Source: an uncultured Anaerolineae bacterium (GTDB lineage: Bacteria > Chloroflexota > Anaerolineae > Anaerolineales > Villigracilaceae). From it: DNA of 64,000 nt. The stretch spans positions 1 to 64,000 of the forward strand of contig CAILYI010000194.1 in assembly GCA_903838415.1 (NCBI GenBank). The letters run 5' to 3'. The notes beneath the pieces are model-generated. The model ran no database searches. It saw only the letters and a list, made by a program, of their open reading frames with translations, and had not been told where the DNA came from. The position numbers were made by a program, and so were the translations under genes. This document shows, in pieces, positions 55,374-62,980 of this stretch. The first letter of the stretch is position 1. Each line of letters opens with the position of its first letter.

Positions 55374-56717
55374 TTACCAGACCCGCTCCAGGCTGGGGTT
55401 ATCGAGCGGCTTGCGGCCCACCTTAGCCATATCCACCCACTCGCCGTGGACTTTGACGCGCACCACATCCGCCGTAAAATCGGTGACGGTGGTGCCGTTG
55501 TTGTTGAACAGATACGAACCGACCGCGTAAATATCCACCGGAACGCCCAGTTTTTCGAATTTGCGGATTTTCTCCGGAGCGAATCCGCCGGAAACGACAA
55601 TTTTGACGCTGTGACAGAATTCCCGTGCCCGCTCCTGCCAGGCCGGATTCAGATCCCAGCGCTCCCAGGCCGAATCCAATCCCTGGCGGACGTTGAACAC
55701 CAGCCGGGGCGTGACTCCCAGGTCGAGCGCCTGATCTCCCAGCGGGGTGACCGATTTATCGCGCAGGCTGCTGCTCGTATCCAGCCGGACGCCGTACAGC
55801 TTGTATTTCTCCGCTTCGGTTTCGTCACCGGCATCCTTCAGTTGACGATATTTGGCAAACATCGCATCCAGCACGCGCAATGAATCCTGCACCGAATCAT
55901 TGTTGAAATCCACCAGCGCAATGCGCGGAATATTGACCGGCAAAACCCGCGAAAAAGCCATCATCGCCTCGGCAGTATCGCCCAGGAAGCTGGCAATCGC
56001 CGCGTGCGCCACCGTTCCGCCGCCCGCACCGCCCCACCAGTCACCCTGGGCATCGGTCGAAATGAACGCGCCCAGTTCTTTGGCGTGGTCCACGTTAAAG
56101 CGTTGCAGCGCAATATTGTAAGCATACCCATCCGCCGCCTGGACTTCGTGCAGATCAAAGCGCGCCGGGAAAAACAAAACCGGCTTGCCGCGCGCCGCGA
56201 CAAAAGTCTCGTAAACATTGGTGGCGATGCGGCTGGAGCGGGTCAGAATCCCAAGCGTAGGCGTTTCGAGCAGCGCAAAATCACGATAACGACCTCGCAC
56301 TCGCATCACCGGCTGGACATTGAGCGGATCGCCGTCTGCAGAGACCACCGAACCATCATGCACCGCCCAGACTTTCAGCCGGTCGGCCGTTTCGACAAAA
56401 TTCCCGCCCTCAAAATAACCGGTGCAGAGCTTGAGCATCTCCAGCGCCTTATCCACGCCAACCACGATGCTGGTGCCAATACGGCGGGTGAACCACTGCA
56501 TTTCAACTTCCAGATCGCCAACGGCAATATTTTCAAAGGAAATATTTTTTGGAAGGTTGGGATATTCGCCAGTGTAGGTATAACCCTCGGCCGCCAGCGC
56601 CGTCAGCATGTGATTGATATTGGCAAAATACTTATCAGAATACCAACCGGTGCGCATTCTTTCAATATCTAATTTGAACGTTTCATTTGTCAGGCGCTTA
56701 CCATCAAAAATGGACAT
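55374..56717 (-). CDS. pncB: Nicotinate phosphoribosyltransferase
   Basis: 447 residues; makes nicotinate mononucleotide from nicotinate and PRPP. Landmarks: TNETFKLDIERMRTGWYSD (about 9-27), FFPARFDLHEVQAADGYAY, FNNDSVQDSLRVL, GVRLDTSSSLRD with the PRPP loop, and IVVSGGFAPEKIRKFE. It follows the isochorismatase-family gene on the same strand by 49 bases, and the pair fits NAD salvage (nicotinamide to nicotinate to NaMN). Start SD is AAGGAA. Confidence 0.92.
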   Translation of the reverse strand: MSIFDGKRLTNETFKLDIERMRTGWYSDKYFANINHMLTALAAEGYTYTGEYPNLPKNISFENIAVGDLEVEMQWFTRRIGTSIVVGVDKALEMLKLCTGYFEGGNFVETADRLKVWAVHDGSVVSADGDPLNVQPVMRVRGRYRDFALLETPTLGILTRSSRIATNVYETFVAARGKPVLFFPARFDLHEVQAADGYAYNIALQRFNVDHAKELGAFISTDAQGDWWGGAGGGTVAHAAIASFLGDTAEAMMAFSRVLPVNIPRIALVDFNNDSVQDSLRVLDAMFAKYRQLKDAGDETEAEKYKLYGVRLDTSSSLRDKSVTPLGDQALDLGVTPRLVFNVRQGLDSAWERWDLNPAWQERAREFCHSVKIVVSGGFAPEKIRKFEKLGVPVDIYAVGSYLFNNNGTTVTDFTADVVRVKVHGEWVDMAKVGRKPLDNPSLERVW

Positions 56718-56766
56718 GGAGTTCCTTCAACTCAAGCTATGCATTAGAAAATCGATCGCCAAATGA

Positions 56767-57768
56767 TCAAAGATCAAATTCGGTGGATTTGACAACGTGG
56801 ATTCCGGCCGCGGCAAATTTCGCAAAAGCGGCATCCGCCGCTTCGGTATGATCGACCACACCAGGGACGACCACCGGCGAAGTGCAATCTTCGAGCAGAT
56901 AAACTTTCCGGGTCAGGGACGGATCGGTGGCGTGGATGTCGTCGAGCAAATCTGAAACCGTCCAGACCACGCAGTGACTTTTGGCCTGTCCGGCAATGAT
57001 GACGCGATCACAGGCTTTGAGCTTCTCAATGAATTGCGGATTGCGCACTCCGAGAGTCTCACCGCGCGGCCCAAGCAAGACCTCCGGCCCAATCGCCGAG
57101 TAGTTTTCCGTGAAGGGTTTATCACCCTTGATCTCAAACTCTGTCTGGGACAGCCTGGCGATGGCGTGAAAGAAAAGCGCTTCTTCCACGGCAGAAACCA
57201 GGGAATGGCCAATTCCACCCAACATGGCGTGATACGGCCAAATCGTCAGCGCGTATTTGCCTTTTTTATCGAGCGACTCGGCATACAGCAGCATCATTTC
57301 CTGCCCATATTCCGGGGTAATGCCAAACTGCGGCGCAAGTTCCGCATTAAATTTCCACGCCCCGCTTTGCAGGTCCTTGACGTGAATATCGGTATAAGCG
57401 ACGGGATGATTTCCGTCAGGATCGACAAAAAACAGCGGGTGGAAAATTTGCATGGCGCTGTGCGTATCCAGCGTGGCGGAGATGCGCGTGATGGAGTCCA
57501 GGTTGCGGTAGATAAACTCGCACAGGCGGCGATTATCTTCCACGGCGCCGCGTCCGCTGCGACCGCCGACATACAGCTCAAAGCCCGGAATGCAAAAAGT
57601 GTTTTGCACATCAATCAGCAGCAGCCAGGTTTTTTGACGGTCAGTGGAAGCGGGCAGAAGCGCGTGTTTTAAACGGTAAGCCAGCGCGCGGGTGGAACGA
57701 TCGGCGTAATCCACCTGAAAAACGGTGCTGACTGATTCTGGTTGATAAAATTCCGGGTACGGAAGCAT
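56767..57768 (-). CDS. Isochorismatase-like cysteine hydrolase, probable nicotinamidase
   Basis: 333 residues, longer than usual PncA (about 200). The isochorismatase core has the catalytic Asp in LLIDVQNTFC (about 48-57), a Lys in the middle (LGVRNPQFIEKLKA) and the nucleophilic Cys in AGQAKSHCVVWTVSDL (near 265). Metal-site residues lie around DTHSAMQIFH. The neighbour is pncB, so nicotinamidase is likely. The extra N-terminal and internal segments make a distinct subgroup possible. GGAATAA precedes the ATG. Confidence 0.82.
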   Translation of the reverse strand: MLPYPEFYQPESVSTVFQVDYADRSTRALAYRLKHALLPASTDRQKTWLLLIDVQNTFCIPGFELYVGGRSGRGAVEDNRRLCEFIYRNLDSITRISATLDTHSAMQIFHPLFFVDPDGNHPVAYTDIHVKDLQSGAWKFNAELAPQFGITPEYGQEMMLLYAESLDKKGKYALTIWPYHAMLGGIGHSLVSAVEEALFFHAIARLSQTEFEIKGDKPFTENYSAIGPEVLLGPRGETLGVRNPQFIEKLKACDRVIIAGQAKSHCVVWTVSDLLDDIHATDPSLTRKVYLLEDCTSPVVVPGVVDHTEAADAAFAKFAAAGIHVVKSTEFDL

Positions 57769-57908
57769 TTATTCCATTTCCAAGTAGTGTTCAACGACAC
57801 TAAAAAGCAAGAATTTGAAAGCGGACAAGATCCGCCAGCTTGGCATTGCCAATTCTACCGTCGCAACCTGCCATGTCAAGAGGGCTGGACTTGTATTGTA
57901 ACCCGCTT

Positions 57909-57952
57909 AAACGGAAACAGGCTGCGCAGCGACCCGCAGCCTGTTTCCGTTT
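57909..57952 (-). terminator. Terminator after the FTR1 gene
   Basis: 18-bp perfect stem (57909-57926 with 57935-57952), 8-base loop, 14 bases after the FTR1 stop codon on the minus strand and upstream of the nicotinamidase gene. Confidence 0.9.
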
Positions 57953-57965
57953 AGCAAATTTTGCG

Positions 57966-58793
57966 CTAGGCCTGAGACTGTGCCGACGCGATTTCCGGCT
58001 GACGAGCCGCCCGCAGCCCCAAACCGATCGCCACAAAATACGCCACGTAAGCGATCATCTCGGTCAGAGCCGGATCGCCGTTATAGCCAAACAGCGCCTT
58101 GAGAATCGCCCCGAAAGTTGAATCTTCGCTCAAAATTGGGTTTAGATTCCAAATGTGCTCAACAATGGCCGGGATCCAGCCAATTTCGTTGAATTCGTGC
58201 ACGCCGAGCGCCACCAAACCGGCGGCGAACATAATCAACAGAATGCCGGTGACTTGAAAGAAGCGCCGCAGATCGAGCTTGACCGTGCTGGCAAAAAATG
58301 ACCAGCCCAGCAAAACGGATGTGAACAATCCCAACACCGCCCCGCTGACGGTCTGCGTGGCAGTCGAAGCGAAAGCGGAGGCTGCCAGAAACAAAGCCAG
58401 CTCCACGCCTTCGCGGGCTACGGCCAGAAAAGCCAGCAAAAACAATCCGCGTTTACCGGTTTTCAGGGCGGCGGTGCGCACACCGGCTTCCAGTTCGCTC
58501 TTGATAGTGTGTGACTGCCGATTCATCCAGAAAATCATCCAGGTCAAAACCCCGGCAGCCAGGAACATGGTGGTGCCTTCAAAAATCTGCTCAGCAGGGG
58601 ATGCCAATCCCACGCCCAACGCCGTCAAAATGACACCAACCAGAACGCTGAGAGCGACAGCGCTGAAAACGCCGCTCCAAACCGTCAGCGCCAAATCGGT
58701 GCGGCGCATCTGGCGCAAAGCCCCGAGCACAATTCCCACAATCAAAGCCGCTTCAAGTCCCTCGCGCAGGGAAAGCAGGTAAGAAGGAAGCAT
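57966..58793 (-). CDS. FTR1 family iron permease
   Basis: 275 residues, seven hydrophobic helices. Iron-binding REGLEAALI (near 10-18) and REGVELALF (near 107-115) are the two REGLE motifs of the FTR1/EfeU family; they are required for high-affinity iron uptake. No EfeO/EfeB partners are adjacent. The gene is divergent from a DtxR-type regulator 158 bases away. The 3' end is followed by a strong terminator. Confidence 0.92.
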   Translation of the reverse strand: MLPSYLLSLREGLEAALIVGIVLGALRQMRRTDLALTVWSGVFSAVALSVLVGVILTALGVGLASPAEQIFEGTTMFLAAGVLTWMIFWMNRQSHTIKSELEAGVRTAALKTGKRGLFLLAFLAVAREGVELALFLAASAFASTATQTVSGAVLGLFTSVLLGWSFFASTVKLDLRRFFQVTGILLIMFAAGLVALGVHEFNEIGWIPAIVEHIWNLNPILSEDSTFGAILKALFGYNGDPALTEMIAYVAYFVAIGLGLRAARQPEIASAQSQA

Positions 58794-58835
58794 AATTTAA
58801 TCTCCAGATTTTAATGTTGAGTTTTTTCTGTTTTC

Positions 58836-58903
58836 TTGACAGGAAAAAGCCGCATGATAGAATGAGTTTACATAGCTCACTTATTTTGTTAGTATATACT
58901 AAC
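58836..58903 (+). promoter_or_regulatory. dtxR-like gene promoter and 16-bp palindromic operator
   Basis: TTGACA (58836-58841), 16-base spacer, TAGAAT (58858-58863) form a promoter reading toward the regulator. About 20 bases past the expected start lies GTTAGTATATACTAAC (58888-58903), a perfect 16-bp palindrome suited to a dimeric metalloregulator. It lies in the leader, so binding would act as a roadblock and could control the divergent iron gene too. Confidence 0.7.
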
Positions 58904-58951
58904 TTTCCAAATTAGCCTAGAGCACCAATCAATATGAAATGCTGGTGATTA

Positions 58952-59644
58952 ATGTCACATCATTTGGTTTCGGCGGATGAAACCCGCCCCACGCACACAA
59001 TTGAAGATTACTTGATGACGATGTACGTCCAGGAACGCGACCAGGGCGAGATTGTGGCAGCCCGCCTGGCGGAATTGATGAATGTGGCCCCCGCCACTGT
59101 CGCCATGACGTTTAAACGGATGGAGCGCGACAACTGGATCAGCGGGAAAGGTCGCGGCGGAGTCCACCTGACAGAAACCGGGCATGCCGCGGCTTCATCG
59201 GTCATCCGTCGTCACATGCTGACCGAATGGCTGCTGGTAAGAATCCTGAAAGTGCCCATGACTCAAACCCACGAGGAAGCTCATAATATCGAACATGCCA
59301 TTTCTCCGGCGCTGGAGGAACGGATGCGCGAAATCCTGAATGATCCCAAGGTTTGTCCGCACGGCAATCCGTTCCCGGGCTTTGAACAGATTGTCAGCGG
59401 CTGGATTCCGCTCTCCGATCTGCCGCTCAACCAAACAGTCACCATCCGCCGCCTGCATGAAGTGATCGAGGACAATCACGAACTGCTGAATTATTTGATC
59501 ACGCACAACGTCCTGCCCGGCACACAAGTGCAGGTCGTCGAGTCGCTCCCTTTCAACCAGACTCTGTCGCTTTTGGTGAACGAAAAAGTCGTTACGCTCG
59601 GCTTTTCAGCGGCGCGCATGATCTTCGCCGAAAAATCCAATTAA
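58952..59644 (+). CDS. DtxR/MntR-family metal-dependent repressor
   Basis: 230 residues. HTH (TIEDYLMTMYVQERDQGEIVAARLAELMNVAPATVAMTFKRME, about 15-57), a dimer/metal-binding region with HMLTEWLL, HEEAHNIEHAISPALEERM (metal ligands), and CPHGNPFPG, and a C-terminal FeoA/SH3-like domain (about 150-228). Complete metal-site residues suggest Fe2+ or Mn2+ sensing. It is divergent from an FTR1 permease, which it likely represses with metal; the palindrome at 58888 is the candidate operator. A strong terminator follows. Confidence 0.93.
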   Translation: MSHHLVSADETRPTHTIEDYLMTMYVQERDQGEIVAARLAELMNVAPATVAMTFKRMERDNWISGKGRGGVHLTETGHAAASSVIRRHMLTEWLLVRILKVPMTQTHEEAHNIEHAISPALEERMREILNDPKVCPHGNPFPGFEQIVSGWIPLSDLPLNQTVTIRRLHEVIEDNHELLNYLITHNVLPGTQVQVVESLPFNQTLSLLVNEKVVTLGFSAARMIFAEKSN

Positions 59645-59686
59645 AAGCAAGCGGCTCGTCCGAACGATGGACGAGCCGCTTGCTTT
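59644..59686. terminator. Terminator after the DtxR-like gene
   Basis: 18-bp perfect stem (59644-59661 with 59669-59686) with 7-base loop, overlapping the last base of the stop codon and lying before the convergent AAA gene. Confidence 0.93.
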
Positions 59687-59700
59687 CGCGTAAATCGGTT

Positions 59701-60510
59701 TTACAAATGCTGCAGAAATGTGCCGGGGTTTTGTAAAAAATCGCGCATCAAGCGCACGCTTTCCAGGTCTTCGTAATCCGCAGGTTTGATTTCGCCCTCG
59801 TCAAAGCTGAGAATGGTTGCGCCCGGGAATGCCATCAGGATGGGGGAATGTGTGGCGATTATGAACTGGGAATCCTGGGCGATCATTTCTTTAATCATCG
59901 CAATCAAGGCCAACTGCCGCATCGGCGAGAGCGGCGCTTCCGGCTCATCCAGCAGGTACAGACCGCCAGGCACAAAACGCGACTGGAAAAGCGCCAGAAA
60001 ACTTTCGCCGTGCGAGCCAACATCCAGCCCATCGCCATATCGGCGGCGCATATCGCTCAATTGACCGGCGTAGCTCATGCTGGCCAGCGCCCTGGCATAG
60101 GCCGAACGATCCTTGTATTCCAGCGCCACGTCGCGTAAATCAGATTCCATTTCAGCACGCAGCTGATTCTGCTGTTTGGCATAACCGAAAAAATCTTCGG
60201 CACGCAAAAAGAATCCCTTGTGTGTGCGTTTCGTCCAGACCAGCCGGAAATATTTGGATAGTTCACGCTGGGCGGCGAGACATGGATCCGTTTTGACGCT
60301 TTCAATCCCGACCGTGATCGACTCCACTGCGCACGCCAACGCTTCGAGCAGCGTTGACTTCCCTGATCCATTTTCCCCCACGAAAAACGTGACCGGCGTG
60401 GTGAATTCCAGGGTTTGAATCGTCTGCGCGACGGGGAGATTAAACGGAAAACTGCCGTTGAACGACGGATTCCAGTCCCGCCGCGAAAGCGAACGCAGAT
60501 GAATCATCAT
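59701..60510 (-). CDS. AAA/ABC-type ATPase (COG3910-like)
   Basis: 269 residues. Walker A GENGSGKSTLLEALACAVES (about 45-64), a signature-like segment DGLDVGSHGESFLALFQ, Walker B LYLLDEPEAPLSPMRQLAL (about 187-205) and switch His in IATHSPILMAFPG. This pattern fits small stand-alone SMC/ABC-like ATPases (COG3910), which are often associated with DNA repair or toxin systems but have no assigned function. Its neighbour is an orphan antitoxin-like protein 15 bases upstream, so the two may form a unit. Confidence 0.85.
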   Translation of the reverse strand: MMIHLRSLSRRDWNPSFNGSFPFNLPVAQTIQTLEFTTPVTFFVGENGSGKSTLLEALACAVESITVGIESVKTDPCLAAQRELSKYFRLVWTKRTHKGFFLRAEDFFGYAKQQNQLRAEMESDLRDVALEYKDRSAYARALASMSYAGQLSDMRRRYGDGLDVGSHGESFLALFQSRFVPGGLYLLDEPEAPLSPMRQLALIAMIKEMIAQDSQFIIATHSPILMAFPGATILSFDEGEIKPADYEDLESVRLMRDFLQNPGTFLQHL

Positions 60511-60525
60511 GAAAGTCCCAAACGC

Positions 60526-60786
60526 TCAACGTGAGACATTGGTATTTGACTTGAAGGTGGCCGCCTTGGCGCGCGCGGCTGATAATTCTTCCCGAATTAC
60601 GCGCCGCACAATCTCCTCGACGGATTGCTCACGGTTCTGAATGTATTCCCGCAAGGCGCGATTCATCAGCGTCTGATAATTTCCCCCGCCCGCCGCATCG
60701 ACCTGGCTGCGAAACCAATTCAAAACGTCATCATCAATCCGGATGGTAATACGAGTCTTGTTTCCCGTGGAGTATTGATCGGCCAT
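60526..60786 (-). CDS. BrnA-like ribbon-helix-helix protein without BrnT
   Basis: 86 residues; RHH core TRITIRIDDDVLNWFRSQVDAAGGGNYQTLMNRALREYIQ (about 11-51), typical of BrnA antitoxins, followed by a charged helix (EEIVRRVIREELSAARAKA). BrnA normally pairs with the BrnT RNase directly upstream, but no BrnT-size frame exists in 60787-60988. The TATAAT box (complement 60792-60797) ends 5-6 bases before the ATG and a 6-bp inverted repeat lies next to it. Could be an orphan repressor or regulator of the AAA gene. Confidence 0.82.
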   Translation of the reverse strand: MADQYSTGNKTRITIRIDDDVLNWFRSQVDAAGGGNYQTLMNRALREYIQNREQSVEEIVRRVIREELSAARAKAATFKSNTNVSR

Positions 60787-60791
60787 GGCTC

Positions 60792-60813
60792 AATTATATG
60801 CACAAACGTGCAT
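60792..60813 (-). promoter_or_regulatory. BrnA-like gene promoter and operator candidate
   Basis: Minus-strand TATAAT (complement 60792-60797) abuts ATGCAC (60798-60803), AAAC, GTGCAT (60808-60813), a perfect 6-bp inverted repeat upstream of the -10 box. The layout suits RHH autorepression. Bases 60814-60949 show no gene. Confidence 0.6.
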
Positions 60814-60949
60814 CTTTTCAAGAAGCAAAACGGATAACATTTTCTATAACCAGGAAGTCTTTTGGCATTTCTTCAAAGAGTCTATCAAGCACAACGGCAA
60901 TCGGGATTTTTCCACGCTTTTAAGATGTGCACACTTGTACACTAAGCAA

Positions 60950-60977
60950 AATGGCGCGAGCTTTTGCCCGCGCCATT
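60950..60977 (-). terminator. Terminator of the primosome operon
   Basis: 9-bp perfect stem (AATGGCGCG, 60950-60958; CGCGCCATT, 60969-60977), followed on the minus strand by TTTGCTT, 11 bases after the loader stop codon. Confidence 0.82.
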
Positions 60978-60988
60978 CCAATAAGCCG

Positions 60989-62386
60989 TCACCGTGTTCT
61001 TTTTACTTTCGTTCCCATAAAAGCCGGGGCTGAAATCGTCACGATCGAACAAATCCGTTCATCCAGAATACGCGTCCGGATGCGCTCATCCACATCCTTC
61101 ATCATGTCGACCGCCACGGTGATAATGGTCGGGAGTTCGGCGTTGTAGCGATAATTCAGCAGTTGATAGAGTTTTTCTCGCGCCCAGGGCGTGGCGGACT
61201 GCGAACCCATGTCATCCAGCACCAGAAGCGGCGCCGTGCGGACTTCGTCAAAGCGGCGGTCGTAACTCGTGCCGGAATTCGGACTGAAAGCGGCGCGCAA
61301 ATGATCGAGCAAGTCCGGCACCATCACAAACAGCGGCGGATCGCCCAATCCGGCGCGGTAGTTGGCAATCCCGGCGGCCAGATGGGTTTTCCCACAGCCA
61401 TACGGACCGGTGAAAACCAGCCAGCCGCGCGGCTTTTTGGCAAAGGCTTGCGCTTCTTTGAGGGCCTTTTCCAGCGAACGGATTTCGTCAGGCTTCAACC
61501 CTTCATCAACCCGTTCCACGAAATTGACAAATGTGCGCTTTGAAAGCAAATCCAGCGAGGAAAGCTCCGAATGTCCCATGTCGTCCGTCGGGCGGCGATA
61601 ATCTGGGGAAGAAATCCGCACCGTGGTCACCAATTCCGGATCCTGCAAACGCGAGCGGATGCGCGCTTCGATTTCGTCCAGCGCCAGGTTGGTGGTCACC
61701 ACCAGCGGCAGCTTGTTGATATAACGATAATTGAGAATCTGAAACAGTTTTTCCTGCGCCCAACCGGTGGCATTTTGCGTGCCGAAATCGTCCAGCACCA
61801 GCAACTCGGCATTCTTGATCTGCTCAAAGCGCTGTTCAAAAGTGGTATCCACGCTGTCATAGGAAAAACGCAGCGTATCCAGCAGGTCAGGGACAGTTAA
61901 GAACAGGGTCGGGACGCCCATTTGGACGGCAAAGTTGGCAACCGCCGCCGCCAGGTGTGTTTTTCCGCAACCGTAACCGCCCTGCAGCAGCAGCCAACCT
62001 TTCAGCGAGGCGGCATACTGGCGCGCATGATTGTGCGCCCATTCCAGCGACTGCGCCTGCAGTTCACCCAGCCCCTTGCGTCCGCGCGGCTTGAATGATT
62101 CAAACGTCAGGTGGCTGAGTTCATCGAGGCGGCTGATGGAAAACAGGCGGCTGCGCACCTGCTCGGTCACCGACTGGCGGCGGCAGTCACATATGATCGC
62201 CTTGCCAAATTCGGGATGCCCAACCGGCAAGTCACGCCGCAGGTAGCCCAATCCGCCGCATAATGGGCAGTCCGCCGCCCCCAACAAACCGGGGTCAGCG
62301 CTTGCCTTTGCGGAACTCTTCGACTTTTCGGAGGACGTCGTCCCCGCGACTCGCTTCAGTGTCTCGTCGATTCTGCTTCTCGGCAC
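60989..62386 (-). CDS. DnaC/DnaI-like helicase loader with tandem AAA+ modules
   Basis: 465 residues. An N-terminal zinc knuckle has Cys40, Cys43, Cys66, Cys68. AAA+ module 1 has Walker A GGYGCGKT (136-143), Walker B LLVLDD (195-200) and arginine-finger-like RIRSRL near 242. AAA+ module 2 has Walker A GPYGCGKT (327-334), Walker B LLVLDD (387-392) and RIRTRI near 435. Usual DnaC/DnaI loaders have one module. Both look active. The start at GTG 62386 (GGAAGAAGG upstream) overlaps the DnaD-like gene by 92 bases in another frame; a later start is possible. It probably loads the DnaB helicase encoded upstream. Confidence 0.86.
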   Translation of the reverse strand: MPRSRIDETLKRVAGTTSSEKSKSSAKASADPGLLGAADCPLCGGLGYLRRDLPVGHPEFGKAIICDCRRQSVTEQVRSRLFSISRLDELSHLTFESFKPRGRKGLGELQAQSLEWAHNHARQYAASLKGWLLLQGGYGCGKTHLAAAVANFAVQMGVPTLFLTVPDLLDTLRFSYDSVDTTFEQRFEQIKNAELLVLDDFGTQNATGWAQEKLFQILNYRYINKLPLVVTTNLALDEIEARIRSRLQDPELVTTVRISSPDYRRPTDDMGHSELSSLDLLSKRTFVNFVERVDEGLKPDEIRSLEKALKEAQAFAKKPRGWLVFTGPYGCGKTHLAAGIANYRAGLGDPPLFVMVPDLLDHLRAAFSPNSGTSYDRRFDEVRTAPLLVLDDMGSQSATPWAREKLYQLLNYRYNAELPTIITVAVDMMKDVDERIRTRILDERICSIVTISAPAFMGTKVKRTR

Positions 62387-62966
62387 GGCCTTCTTCCTTC
62401 CAGCGACGCAAGATCGCTTCGATATATTTCCAACTACGCTTATTCAACTTTGCCGATTGCTCAATCGCATCAGCAAGCCACTCGGACGAATAGGTTTGTT
62501 CGGCATCTTTCACGGCGTCCGCAATCAGCGGCGTCAGCGGGCCGATGTTTTCTTCGTACAACTTGAAGACGTTCGGCACTTCACGCGGCACGCTGGATGG
62601 AATTCTGGCGGATGCGCGCCAATCGCCTTTTTTGAGGGATTCGGCGGAGGCGCGCCCACGAGGCGAATTCAGAAAATAGAAGCCGCCCTCGGGATTTCCC
62701 ACCCGAATCAGCGTTCCGCGCTGGAGAGCTTTTTCCAGCCCGGAGTTCAGGCCGTCCGCCGTCAACCCGCGCATGAAACCGTCATCTTCAACGATTTCGC
62801 TGCGACAGATTTGCCGGAACGCGCCCTCCATGTGCTCGATGCGCCACAGAACGTACAACGTGACCTTGAGTTCGTTCAGGTCGTCGATTTCGCCCAATAA
62901 ACGGAAGAGGGAATCAGGGACCTGGGTGAAGGTTTCAGAGGAGTTAAACCCGTCAAATGGGGACAT
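62295..62966 (-). CDS. dnaD: DnaD-domain primosome protein
   Basis: 223 residues. The N-terminal part (about 1-110) looks like a winged-helix module; the C-terminal DnaD domain (about 133-195, VFKLYEENIGPLTPLIADAVKDAEQ, SWKYIEAILRRWKEEG) is diagnostic. In Bacillus, DnaD brings DnaI and DnaB helicase to origins and restart sites. The gene starts 14 bases after dnaB on the same strand and overlaps the loader gene at its 3' end, so the three form one operon. Confidence 0.88.
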   Translation of the reverse strand: MSPFDGFNSSETFTQVPDSLFRLLGEIDDLNELKVTLYVLWRIEHMEGAFRQICRSEIVEDDGFMRGLTADGLNSGLEKALQRGTLIRVGNPEGGFYFLNSPRGRASAESLKKGDWRASARIPSSVPREVPNVFKLYEENIGPLTPLIADAVKDAEQTYSSEWLADAIEQSAKLNKRSWKYIEAILRRWKEEGRAEKQNRRDTEASRGDDVLRKVEEFRKGKR

Positions 62967-62980
62967 AGGCTGCGGGGAGA

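Noticed and set aside
60785-61033. 82-codon plus-strand frame in the gap upstream of the BrnA-like gene, considered as BrnT
   Set aside because: It has no BrnT-like sequence, is on the opposite strand, and overlaps the operon terminator and the loader 3' end.
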